Origin: Thiodiazotropha sp037382065
Lineage (GTDB): Bacteria; Pseudomonadota; Gammaproteobacteria; Chromatiales; Chromatiaceae
Direction of reading: 5' to 3'
Length of the DNA stretch: 34,965 bases
Assembly: GCA_037382065.1 (NCBI GenBank)
Contig: JARRQF010000002.1
Coordinates: forward strand, 1-34,965
Part shown: piece after piece, positions 8,215 through 16,483 of the stretch
Numbering within the stretch: position 1 is the stretch's first letter
Layout: each line of letters starts with the position of its first letter
Made by a program: the position numbers and the translations under genes
Notes under the pieces: generated by a model
Told to the model about the DNA's origin: nothing
Databases searched by the model: none
What the model saw: only the letters and a program-made list of their open reading frames with translations

Positions 8215-8243
8215 TGGTTGTGTGCTAAGCTGAGCGTTATAAT
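8214..8243 (+). promoter_or_regulatory. Candidate sigma-70 promoter of the secretin-domain gene
   Basis: TTGGTT (8214-8219) and a perfect TATAAT (8238-8243) are 18 bp apart, placing a start site near 8250. A second perfect TATAAT at 8284-8289 would start transcription almost at the ATG (8298), which would make a leaderless message. No ribosome binding site is visible before 8298, so the leaderless alternative deserves consideration. Confidence 0.42.
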
Positions 8244-8290
8244 ACTTAGGGTTTCGAAAATTTTAAGCGCTGACTGAGAATAGTATAATA

Positions 8291-8306
8291 TTTTAACATG
8301 TTAAAA
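8291..8306. promoter_or_regulatory. Perfect 16-bp palindrome centred on the start codon
   Basis: TTTTAACATGTTAAAA is perfectly self-complementary and contains the ATG at 8298-8300. It could be a repressor operator or an RNA structure hiding the start codon, or chance in AT-rich DNA. Confidence 0.4.
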
Positions 8307-9101
8307 ATACGATTTTTTCTGCTTTGTTTTGTACTACAAAGCTTCCCGGTATGCGCCGAGGAGATGCAAATCTTTGATCTCAAAGGGGCTACCCCCCAGG
8401 ACATGATTCCTCTGATCAAACCTTTTATCGGCCCAGATGGAACAGTCGCCAGCATGCACAATCAGCTGATCGTACAGACCAGTGCGGAACGGATGATTGA
8501 GGTGCGTAAAATCATCCAGAAGTTTGATCTGATACCTCGTCGCTTACTGATTCATGTACGTGACAGCGCACCCAGTGAAATGGAATCGAATAATGTCGAG
8601 CTTTCGCTAAACACGCCCCATCTCCAGATTGGTGATAATGAGAAGAATGGTCTCACCATGAAACACTACAGCACCAAGGGTGTTGAGTCCAATATGCGTA
8701 CACTTCAGACCATCGAAGGTCAGCCAACCCTTATTAGCGACGGCACTAGTCGTCCAGAAGTATCCCGCAGTAGCTACACCAGCCCCCATGGTACTGGCTA
8801 TCAGACCCACATAGATTATCGCAATATCGACTCGGGATTCTATGCCACAGTCCATCTCATGGGTGACCACCGGGTTAGGATAGAGATTACTACTCAGAAG
8901 CAGTCGTCGGTCAACGGCTCACCAGTGATTACGCAGCAGGCGACCGAAAATCAGGTCACTGGTCGTGTTGGTGAGTGGTTGCTGCTGGCCAAGACTCAGA
9001 GTCAGCGACGCATGGACAGCTCTGGTATCAGCTCACACGCCAGTGTGGAGTCAGCTCAGGAGAGTGCTATTTGGGTGAAAGTGGAACCACTGCCAGAGTG
9101 A
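8298..9101 (+). CDS. Exported orphan protein with a secretin N-domain
   Basis: This 267-residue protein has a signal peptide (hydrophobic residues 4-18, cleavage near VCA|EE). Residues about 22-80 match the NolW-like secretin N-domain: a short strand (MQIFDLKGA), a helix (TPQDMIPLIKPFI), the turn GPDGTVASMHNQLIVQ, and RMIEVRKIIQKFDLIPRRLLIHV. The beta-barrel domain of true secretins is absent. The C-terminal half is strand-rich and ends with a segment like the gate-proximal WLLLA strands. It may be a free-standing periplasmic adaptor for type II or IV pilus-type secretins, or simply a periplasmic protein using this fold. No pilus or secretion gene is nearby. Similar small secretin-N proteins are annotated as hypothetical in gammaproteobacteria. 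Confidence 0.65.
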   Translation: MLKIRFFLLCFVLQSFPVCAEEMQIFDLKGATPQDMIPLIKPFIGPDGTVASMHNQLIVQTSAERMIEVRKIIQKFDLIPRRLLIHVRDSAPSEMESNNVELSLNTPHLQIGDNEKNGLTMKHYSTKGVESNMRTLQTIEGQPTLISDGTSRPEVSRSSYTSPHGTGYQTHIDYRNIDSGFYATVHLMGDHRVRIEITTQKQSSVNGSPVITQQATENQVTGRVGEWLLLAKTQSQRRMDSSGISSHASVESAQESAIWVKVEPLPE

Positions 9102-9139
9102 ACTTGTACGGCTGATGAGCAAGAAAATTTGCGTTACTT

Positions 9140-10027
9140 TTATTTGGCATGACTACCTCCAGTATAGAGATGCAAATGCAATGCTTTAATATATGGTTCT
9201 GGATCTATTCTTGCGTCTAATCTCTTGAGTCTGCCTAATGGAGCGTCACTATCCAATTCACCAGGATCATCTCTCCAAACATGTTTAGGTAGTATTTCAT
9301 CTTGACTAAGTACCACACCTGAAATGGTAACAGCTTTCCTTTTTATGCATCCATCCTCTTTCCAGACCAAATTAGCGCGTAGCTGATTTGGTAATTCTTT
9401 TTTGTAAGCCAGCATTTCACCGGGTGGAAGTCTTGCAAGTAAGGATAAGACGATATCTCTGGTTTCTGGGTTTTGTAACGCATGTGCTTCTTTTATCGCA
9501 TCTTCTCGTGAAATAGGGTCGATAACAGAGTGAGTGCGAGCCCATGTCCAGCTAATAGATTGAAGATTTTTTGGCATCACACGGATCTTAGCGTAGCACC
9601 TGAGAATATCTAGACGGTTTAAATTCGCACGGTTTAGCGCAATTTCAAGCTCTTTTGTCCTTATTCCCTCTTGTTGGAGAACCCTATCGATGAGTTTATC
9701 AATTCGCGTTTTCTTTCCATTAGTGCATTCTCGAATAGACTTAATGGTAGCCTGGAAAGCTTCTTTTTTACTATTCAGTTTCATGGCCTCTTGAATAGTG
9801 GCAGGTGAGCAACACACAACTCCCGATCTGGCTAAGACCTCTCCAGGTTCGGGATGCCACATCTGGTTCATGGATGCGACAGCCGCCGCTCTAGAGGTTT
9901 TGCCATTGTATTCCGGTAACAGTAGAGGCAAATCTTTATCTGATAACACAGCTTCACCAAACTGGATACTGGCAGCTTCTAATGCTTCAAAACTATGAAG
10001 TAATTTTTCAATAAGCTCCATAAACAT
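9140..10027 (-). CDS. Tus-like DNA replication terminus-binding protein
   Basis: This 295-residue protein (E. coli Tus has 309) resembles Tus along its length. SGVVCCSPATIQEAMKLNS parallels the LPGVLCYQVDNLSQAALV region. CYAKIRVMPKNLQSISWTWA with following RTHSV and REDAI parallels [20 protein letters not shown] with KHIIKN and RDEVL. ANLVWKEDGCIKRKAV parallels ARVWYKGDQKQVQHAC. IKALHLHLYTGG parallels IPRLHLYVAD at the end. Tus binds Ter sites as a monomer and blocks DnaB helicase in one direction. The lock-pocket His144 is not obviously kept, so trap strength is uncertain. The start at 10027 has AAGGA 7 nt upstream. The gene is AT-rich, stands alone and is followed upstream by a TnpB relic, which suggests mobile or plasmid ancestry. 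Similarity is judged by eye. The main alternative is an unrelated all-new family. Confidence 0.62.
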   Translation of the reverse strand: MFMELIEKLLHSFEALEAASIQFGEAVLSDKDLPLLLPEYNGKTSRAAAVASMNQMWHPEPGEVLARSGVVCCSPATIQEAMKLNSKKEAFQATIKSIRECTNGKKTRIDKLIDRVLQQEGIRTKELEIALNRANLNRLDILRCYAKIRVMPKNLQSISWTWARTHSVIDPISREDAIKEAHALQNPETRDIVLSLLARLPPGEMLAYKKELPNQLRANLVWKEDGCIKRKAVTISGVVLSQDEILPKHVWRDDPGELDSDAPLGRLKRLDARIDPEPYIKALHLHLYTGGSHAK

Positions 10028-10144
10028 AGCTAGTTCCTTTTTTAAAATTGTTTTAGTTTGATAAATACGGAGATCTCATGGGAACGCCCAAGCATGAGCC
10101 GCCAAGTAATAGGTTCAGAAGAGGCCATGAGATAAGTGAATAGT

Positions 10145-10255
10145 TTAAATCACCGAATTGAACGCGAAGCGGCATGCCCCAGCAATGCGACGCATAGTGT
10201 ATGCTTATTCACCATTGGGCTGTAGTTCGTATTTTAATGCTTGCAAGCGTTTCAT
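10145..10255 (-). pseudogene. Relic of the TnpB N-terminus (IS200/IS605 family)
   Basis: From ATG 10255 the minus strand encodes MKRLQALKYELQPNGE, then a TAA, then in the same frame AYTMRRIAGACRFAFNSVI and another TAA. This matches the start of TnpB/OrfB proteins (MxRLQAFKYELxPNGEQ-QRxMRRFAGxCRFVFNKAL) including the helix-turn-helix. The first stop replaces an expected CAA (Gln) by one C-to-T change. The second stop truncates the rest, and no RuvC or zinc-ribbon part follows. It is therefore a dead fragment of an RNA-guided nuclease gene, lying 118 bp upstream of the Tus-like gene on the same strand. Confidence 0.75.
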
Positions 10256-10311
10256 ACCTAAATCATACAAGGAAAGCTCGGACTTGAAAATGTGTTGTCG
10301 CCACCCCTGTA

Positions 10312-10368
10312 CTTTGTCTTTTAATGCGGAGGTGTGGTGTACCTATTGGTATCATTCAAAAGACAAAG
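10312..10368. repeat. 11-bp perfect inverted repeat with structured loop
   Basis: CTTTGTCTTTT (10312-10322) and AAAAGACAAAG (10358-10368) are perfect inverse copies separated by 35 nt. After a one-base bulge four more pairs (AATG/CATT) extend the stem, and the loop contains TACC-TATT-GGTA. It lies just outside the TnpB relic start, so it could belong to that element's left end, or it could be an operator or RNA structure. The rest of 10369-10508 shows nothing recognisable. Confidence 0.5.
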
Positions 10369-10508
10369 CATGCCTCGATGGTGCCTATGCCAGCCAGGGC
10401 GTGCTTGATTTTTACATGCCAGCGATCTCCGAAGAGGTGCGAGCCTGTGCAATATTCTGAGTTAAAGAAAACCTAAGTTTGGCCGAATTTAGTTCATGGA
10501 GAGACCGA

Positions 10509-10539
10509 TTGACATCTCCCGATCGATTTGGCGTTTAAA
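10509..10539 (+). promoter_or_regulatory. Weak candidate promoter of the hybrid kinase gene
   Basis: A perfect TTGACA (10509-10514) is followed by TTTAAA (10534-10539) at a 19-bp spacing, longer than ideal. The kinase gene starts 52 bp later with AAGGAGG ahead of its ATG. Confidence 0.3.
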
Positions 10540-10590
10540 ATGACTCAAAAGCAAGATTGTGGTGCTGGACATCGCGCCTGAAGGAGGTCT

Positions 10591-13500
10591 ATGAAGAAGC
10601 GCTCTGACAAGGATATCGACGAGGCTAAGTGGGAGCACGAGCGAGAGCGAATCATCGGCCTTGGTCAGCGCTCCCTGCACAAAACCTATTTTCCGGCCTT
10701 CCAGCAGAATCTCGGTAGCCTGCACATCCTGCAGCAGGCGGTGGATCAGGCTGCGAGCGGCATCCTCATCGGCGACAGCCAGGGTCGGGTGGCGTTCGTC
10801 AATAGCGCTTGGAGCCGCCTCACCGGGCAGGAGCGGGAGAGCTTGGTCGGTAAAAGTCTGGCCGACTATTGGCCGCAGGACACCCCTCCCCTGGAGCATA
10901 TCCTGCAAGGGCTGGCGAGCGAAAACGCCTGGCAGGGGAATCTCTGCTTCGCCAGTGGCAAGACAAACCTCTGGATGCATGCCAACGTGTCCCGGGTGGA
11001 GGATGGTAGCGATGATGAAAACCACTTCATCGTGGTCATTGACGATATCACACTGCGCAAAAACACCGAATACGAATTCCGCAGCCTAGCCGAGGCCTCG
11101 CCAGACAATATTATCCGCTACGACCGGCAGATGCGTATCCGTTATGTCAACCAGCATCTGCTTGATCTCTTCGGTCATGATTTTGCCGAAAAGCTGCTAG
11201 GTCGGCGCCCTGATGAAATAGAATCCGACAGCCGTCTCCCGATGGCGGAAGAGGCTGTGCAACGAGTGCTGGAAAGTGGTAGGGAGGAGGCGTTTGAACT
11301 GGCCATCCCACAGCCGGATGGAGAGCCGCTTTATCACCATCTTTCGGTGGTGCCTGAACGAGACGCCAACGGCGAGATCGTCGGCGTCATCCTCTTCGGT
11401 CGCGACCTGACCCAGTATAGGCGGACAGAGATTGAGCTGGAGAAAAGCAACGCCCGGCTTCAGACCCTGTTCGATTCTTCCCCCGACCCGGTCTGGATCA
11501 TCGACCAAAATCAGTTTGTCGACTGCAATCAGGCTGCAGTGGAGATGCTGGGCTACCCTGACAAGACCCAGTTGCTCAACATCCATCCGTCAATGCTGTC
11601 TCCCCCGGTGCAACCCCCCGATGGTGAGGACTCCTTTGCCAAGGCCGAGCGTATGATGCACATCGCAACCGAGCAAGGGTTACATCGCTTTGAATGGATT
11701 CACCGAAAGGCCGATGGCACGGACTTCACTGCTGAAGTTACCCTGAGTCAGATCGATCTGGACGACCATCTGGTGATGTACTGTACCTGGCGCGATATCA
11801 GCGACCGCAAACAAATGGAAAAACGACTCGCGCAGCGCGAAGAGCAGTTCCGCACCCTGGCAGAGTCCGCTCCGGATAACATCGCACGCCATGACTGCGA
11901 AGGCCGCATACTTTACGTGAACCCCATGTTGGAACGTACAGTCGGTATGCCACTGAAGCAGCTTCGGGGCAAAACATTCCTGGAAGTCATGCCATCGGAG
12001 CCGCATCGAGCCTATGGGGATACCATTCGTCAGGTTGCTGTATCGAAAGAGAGCGCGACGATTGAGCTGCCGCTCCCTGGCAACGATGGCGAAGTGCAGA
12101 CGTATATGATCCGTCTGGCGCCCGAACTGGGTCGTGATGGAGAGGTCGTAGCGGTGGTGGCGATCGGGCGTGACATCACCGAGCGCAAGGTCTTGCTATC
12201 GCGCTTGGAGCTGTTGGAGAGTACGCTCAACAGTTCTGGCGATGAGATTCACATCCTTGACAGCGAGACCCTGCGTTTCGAATATGCCAACGAGGTGATT
12301 TGCCACAACCTCGGTTACAGCAGCGAGGAGTTGCGCGGCATGACCCCGGCTGACATCGATCCGGATTTCACAATCGCACGCCTGCGCGACCTGATGGAAG
12401 AGTTAAAGGGCAGTGGCAGCAAGACCTTCGAAACGCGCCATCGTCACCGGGACGGTACCATCTACCCGGTGGAGATCAATATCGTGATGGTGAACCATCG
12501 TGGCCATGACTACGCTCTGGCCATTGCCCGCGACATCACCGAGCGCAAGGCCTTGCGCTCGCGTCTGGAACTGCTGGAGACTGCCGTCATTCGTTCGGCA
12601 GATGCCATTCATCTGATCGACGAAGAGAGCCTGAAACTGGAGTACGTCAACGACGCCTTCTGTAAGCAGGTGGGGTACGAGCGCGAAGAATTGGCGGATA
12701 TGACCCCTGCAGATTTGGATCCGGATGTTTCTTACGAGCAACTAAGAGAAATGATGCAGCATGTGCAGGCCGGTGAGCAGATGGTGATCCAGAGTCGTCA
12801 TCGGCATAAAGACGGGCATACCATCAATGTGGAGATTTCCACTGCCAAGGTTACCTATGCCGGTCGTTGCTACGCCCTGGCCATCGCCCGCGACATCACC
12901 GAACGCAAGCGCATGGAAAGCGATCTTCAGGATACTAAAAACCGCCTAGCCGCAGTGGTCAATACCATCCCAGACCTGATCTGGATGAAGGATCGGGACG
13001 GGGTGTTTCTCACCTGCAACCCGGCTATCGAACGACTCTTCGATGCCCCGGAAAATGAAATTGTTGGTAAGACCGACTACGAGTTCATGCCGCAGAAACT
13101 GGCCGATTTATTCCGCGAAAAAGACCGGGAGGTGATGGCTAGCGGGCAGGTCGATATCAATGAAGAGGAGGTGATATCCCAAGCCGATGGTCATCGCATC
13201 CAGCTGGAAACCCGTAAGGTGCCGGTTGTGGGGGCTGATGGCGAGGTGCTTGGGGTGCTCGGTATCGGGCGCGACATTACCGAGCAAAAAGAAGCAGAGG
13301 CGGCCCTGAAACGCAGCGAAGCCCGCTTCCGATTGCTGTACGAGTCCACCCCGGCGATGATGCATGCCGTCGATACTGATGCGAACATCATCTACGTCAG
13401 TGATGCCTGGCTGGACAAACTCGGTTACACGCGGAATCAGGTCATTGGTAAGAACTTCCTGAGTTTTCTCACCGAACAGCACCGCCGCTACGCACAGGAA

Positions 13501-16353
13501 ACCGTCCTTCCCGCCTTCTTCGAAAGCGGCCACTGCGAAGACATTGCCCATGAGTTTGTCACTAGCGATGGCAGGATCCTCGACATGTTGTTGTCGGCCA
13601 TTGCCGAGTATGATAGCCATGGTAAGGTCGTGCGCGCCTATGCCGTATTGCAGGACGTCACCCAGCGCAACCGCGATCAGCGCCGTATTGAGGAGCTGGT
13701 ATTGCAGCAGCAAGCCATTCTGGACAACGAACTGGTCGGTATCAGCATCCTCAAAGAACGGAGATTTGTTTGGGTTAATCCGGCTCTCGAGCAGATGTTG
13801 GGCTACCCGTCAGGAGAACTGGCCGGTCAGGCCACCAGGGAGATCTACTTTAGCGACCAGACCTATCGATCACTGGGCGAGGATGCCTATCCGGTCATCG
13901 GGTCGGGTCAGGTCTACCGCTCACAGAGAGAGTTCCGGCGCAGGAATGGTACGGCCGTATGGCTGGATATCAGCGGTTCACTATTGAATGAGGAGACCAG
14001 CGAGAGCTTGTGGGCCTTCGTCGATATCAGCGGCCTGCATCAGGCGCAGCTGGAGTTGCTCGCCGCCAAGGACGCTGCCGAAGCTGCCACCCGCGCCAAG
14101 TCGGATTTTCTGGCCAGCATGAGCCATGAGATCCGCACGCCGATGAACGCCATTCTTGGCATGCTTTACCTGGCGCTCAAGTCGGACATGCCGCCGACTT
14201 TGCACGGACAGCTGCGCAAGGCTGAGGGTGCGGCTAAGTCGCTGCTCGGCATCATCAATGACATTCTTGATTTCTCCAAGATCGAGGCCGGCAAGCTAGC
14301 GGTCGAGCGGATCGAGTTCGACCTTGAGGCGGTGGTGCAACAACTGGTTGACACCGTGGTCATGCAGGCCGAGGCGAAGGGGATTGAGTGTCTCATTCGT
14401 TTTGATGTCGAGATACCCAAGCGTCTGATCGGCGACCCACTGCGGCTTGGACAGATTCTACTCAATCTGTGCAGCAATGCGATCAAGTTCACCGAAGGGG
14501 GCGAGGTGGAACTGGCGCTGACCCACCAGATGGTGAGCGACAGCGAACTGACCCTGCAGATTTCGGTGCGTGACACCGGCATCGGTATGAGCGCCGGTCA
14601 GCAACAAAAGCTATTCCAGAAGTTTTCCCAGGCCGATCAAAGCAACACGCGCCGATTCGGCGGCACCGGCCTGGGCCTGACCATCAGCAAGCACCTGGCC
14701 GGCCTGATGGACGGGGATGTCTGGATCGAGCGCTCGGTGCCGGGGCAGGGCACCACCATGGGCTGCACAGTGCGCCTTGGTAGGGTGCCGCAGTCGGAAG
14801 CCTATAAGGCGAACCTGCTGGAGCACGCTGGTCCGCTGCTCGACGGTCTGCGCGTGCTGGTGGTGGACGACAATGCCGTCTCGCGCCAGATTCTAAGCGA
14901 CATGCTGAGTACCTTTCGAATTGAAGCCAATGCCGTCGCAGACGCCGCGACAGGGTTGGAGTGTCTGGTGCAGGCCAAGCCAGCCCCCTATGAGGTGGTG
15001 TTGATGGACTGGCTTATGCCCAGCATGAATGGTGATGAGGCGACCCGGTGCATCCATGCCGACCCCCGCATCCGGTCGCAACCCAAGGTGGTGATGGTAA
15101 CCGCCCATGGCCGCGAAGAGGTCATTCAGTCGGCGGAGGCTGCTGGTGTGGATGGCTTCCTGAGCAAACCGGTCTCGCCCTCCATGTTGCTTGATGCCCT
15201 GATGTCGGCGTTGGGGCGTGGACAGCTTCTCCACACGGCCTGTGGGAAACGTAGCGACGTCGGCGCAGACAACGCCGCAAGCTACATGGGCACGCATCTG
15301 CTGCTGGTCGAGGACAACGCAATCAACCGTGACTTCGCCGAAGAACTGCTGCACAGTCTGGGCATCGAACTGGATACTGCGGTCAACGGTCTGGAGGCGG
15401 TGGAGATGGCGCAACAGAGCGCCTACGACGCTATCCTCATGGATGTGCAGATGCCGAAGCTCGATGGCTTGGAGGCGACACGGCGCATCCGAGCCCTATC
15501 CAAAGCCCAGAACGACCGTTTCGCCCGGGTGCCGATCATCGCCATGACCGCCCTGGCGATGAGTGGCGACCGGGCGAAATCGCTTGCTGCTGGTATGAAC
15601 GACCATGTCACCAAGCCGATCGACCCCGAGCGGCTGAAGGCGGTGCTTGGGCAGTGGGTCGAGGTGCCCGAAGCGCGGCGCAAGATAGCCGTTGCAACAG
15701 CGGAACAGCCAGCTGAGACGACTAAGGGGGACACGGAGGATCTGCTGGCGCTGAAGCATTTGGATGCCGCGCAGGGCATCCACCGTATTGGTGGCAAGCC
15801 CGACGCCTATCGCAAACAGCTATGGCGATTTCGCGACCACTACGCCGATGCGGCACAGACGCTGCAAAAGCTGGTCGCCACGGAAGGAGTGATGGCGGGT
15901 GAGGCGTACTGCCATGCCCTCAAGGGGGTGAGTGGCAGTATCGGTGCCGATGCCCTGGCCGCCTGTGTCACCGAGCTTGATGAGTTGCTTAAACAGGGTG
16001 TGCAGCCCGGGACGGAGCGGATTGAGGAGGTGAAGCGCCTATTGACTCAGGTCATCCAGGAGATTAATGGATTGACCGCACCAATAACAGCCAAGGAGAG
16101 ATCGTTGATTGATCCGGCAGCCTTACCCGGCAAAGTAATGGAATTGGCACACTTGCTCAAACATGACTTAGGCGCAGCTGAGTTATTGCTCGAACAGTTG
16201 CGGACAGGCCTGATTGGAACCGAGTTGGGAAATTCCTTGGATGAGATCGCCGCCAAGATGGAAATGTTCGAGATTGACGAAGCCCTTAGTCTAGTCGATG
16301 TCTTGCGTTCACAACTGGAAGCTGAGCCGCAAACGGAACGGCCAAGGGAGTAA
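10591..16353 (+). CDS. Nine-PAS soluble hybrid histidine kinase with two REC domains and an HPt
   Basis: This 1920-residue protein has no membrane helix or signal peptide, so it should act in the cytoplasm. About nine PAS domains fill residues 40-1155, each ending in a DIT-type strand and mostly preceded by linker helices. The fifth and sixth (about 540-655 and 660-775) are close tandem copies. The HisKA domain has the phospho-accepting His1179 in SHEIRTP. The ATPase domain has Asn1292 (N-box), DTGIGM and GGTGLGL. Two receivers follow with phospho-Asp at 1473 (VVLMDWLMP) and 1618 (ILMDVQMP), then an HPt domain with His1775 (YCHALKG). A further helical region of roughly 100 residues closes the protein. 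This is a full intramolecular phosphorelay. The ATG at 10591 has AAGGAGG at a good distance. The next gene, a REC-GGDEF protein, is the likely output. Confidence 0.93.
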   Translation: MKKRSDKDIDEAKWEHERERIIGLGQRSLHKTYFPAFQQNLGSLHILQQAVDQAASGILIGDSQGRVAFVNSAWSRLTGQERESLVGKSLADYWPQDTPPLEHILQGLASENAWQGNLCFASGKTNLWMHANVSRVEDGSDDENHFIVVIDDITLRKNTEYEFRSLAEASPDNIIRYDRQMRIRYVNQHLLDLFGHDFAEKLLGRRPDEIESDSRLPMAEEAVQRVLESGREEAFELAIPQPDGEPLYHHLSVVPERDANGEIVGVILFGRDLTQYRRTEIELEKSNARLQTLFDSSPDPVWIIDQNQFVDCNQAAVEMLGYPDKTQLLNIHPSMLSPPVQPPDGEDSFAKAERMMHIATEQGLHRFEWIHRKADGTDFTAEVTLSQIDLDDHLVMYCTWRDISDRKQMEKRLAQREEQFRTLAESAPDNIARHDCEGRILYVNPMLERTVGMPLKQLRGKTFLEVMPSEPHRAYGDTIRQVAVSKESATIELPLPGNDGEVQTYMIRLAPELGRDGEVVAVVAIGRDITERKVLLSRLELLESTLNSSGDEIHILDSETLRFEYANEVICHNLGYSSEELRGMTPADIDPDFTIARLRDLMEELKGSGSKTFETRHRHRDGTIYPVEINIVMVNHRGHDYALAIARDITERKALRSRLELLETAVIRSADAIHLIDEESLKLEYVNDAFCKQVGYEREELADMTPADLDPDVSYEQLREMMQHVQAGEQMVIQSRHRHKDGHTINVEISTAKVTYAGRCYALAIARDITERKRMESDLQDTKNRLAAVVNTIPDLIWMKDRDGVFLTCNPAIERLFDAPENEIVGKTDYEFMPQKLADLFREKDREVMASGQVDINEEEVISQADGHRIQLETRKVPVVGADGEVLGVLGIGRDITEQKEAEAALKRSEARFRLLYESTPAMMHAVDTDANIIYVSDAWLDKLGYTRNQVIGKNFLSFLTEQHRRYAQETVLPAFFESGHCEDIAHEFVTSDGRILDMLLSAIAEYDSHGKVVRAYAVLQDVTQRNRDQRRIEELVLQQQAILDNELVGISILKERRFVWVNPALEQMLGYPSGELAGQATREIYFSDQTYRSLGEDAYPVIGSGQVYRSQREFRRRNGTAVWLDISGSLLNEETSESLWAFVDISGLHQAQLELLAAKDAAEAATRAKSDFLASMSHEIRTPMNAILGMLYLALKSDMPPTLHGQLRKAEGAAKSLLGIINDILDFSKIEAGKLAVERIEFDLEAVVQQLVDTVVMQAEAKGIECLIRFDVEIPKRLIGDPLRLGQILLNLCSNAIKFTEGGEVELALTHQMVSDSELTLQISVRDTGIGMSAGQQQKLFQKFSQADQSNTRRFGGTGLGLTISKHLAGLMDGDVWIERSVPGQGTTMGCTVRLGRVPQSEAYKANLLEHAGPLLDGLRVLVVDDNAVSRQILSDMLSTFRIEANAVADAATGLECLVQAKPAPYEVVLMDWLMPSMNGDEATRCIHADPRIRSQPKVVMVTAHGREEVIQSAEAAGVDGFLSKPVSPSMLLDALMSALGRGQLLHTACGKRSDVGADNAASYMGTHLLLVEDNAINRDFAEELLHSLGIELDTAVNGLEAVEMAQQSAYDAILMDVQMPKLDGLEATRRIRALSKAQNDRFARVPIIAMTALAMSGDRAKSLAAGMNDHVTKPIDPERLKAVLGQWVEVPEARRKIAVATAEQPAETTKGDTEDLLALKHLDAAQGIHRIGGKPDAYRKQLWRFRDHYADAAQTLQKLVATEGVMAGEAYCHALKGVSGSIGADALAACVTELDELLKQGVQPGTERIEEVKRLLTQVIQEINGLTAPITAKERSLIDPAALPGKVMELAHLLKHDLGAAELLLEQLRTGLIGTELGNSLDEIAAKMEMFEIDEALSLVDVLRSQLEAEPQTERPRE

Positions 16354-16483
16354 GCGGAAGTATTAGGGAGAATTTATAGCGATTTCAATAGAACGGATAC
16401 TGGCGATGGCGTACCAGAGGAAAAGTGAATTTGCAGTCACTTATTTAATCATTGGCTATTTTACATGTTTTAAATCATAAGAA

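Noticed and set aside
9140..10027. Restriction or phage protein instead of Tus
   Set aside because: No nuclease, helicase or phage structural motif is visible, whereas several segments in the right order resemble Tus.
10045..10065. Possible Ter site directly upstream of the Tus-like gene (AACTAAA on the minus strand)
   Set aside because: Only seven bases of the Ter core match, and the critical G before TAACTAAA is absent. In AT-rich DNA this is expected by chance.
10158..10460. Plus-strand 100-codon reading frame starting at TTG
   Set aside because: It has no ribosome site and no recognisable domain, and its first part is antisense to the TnpB relic. A shorter ATG version from 10290 (56 codons, Cys-rich) is equally unsupported.
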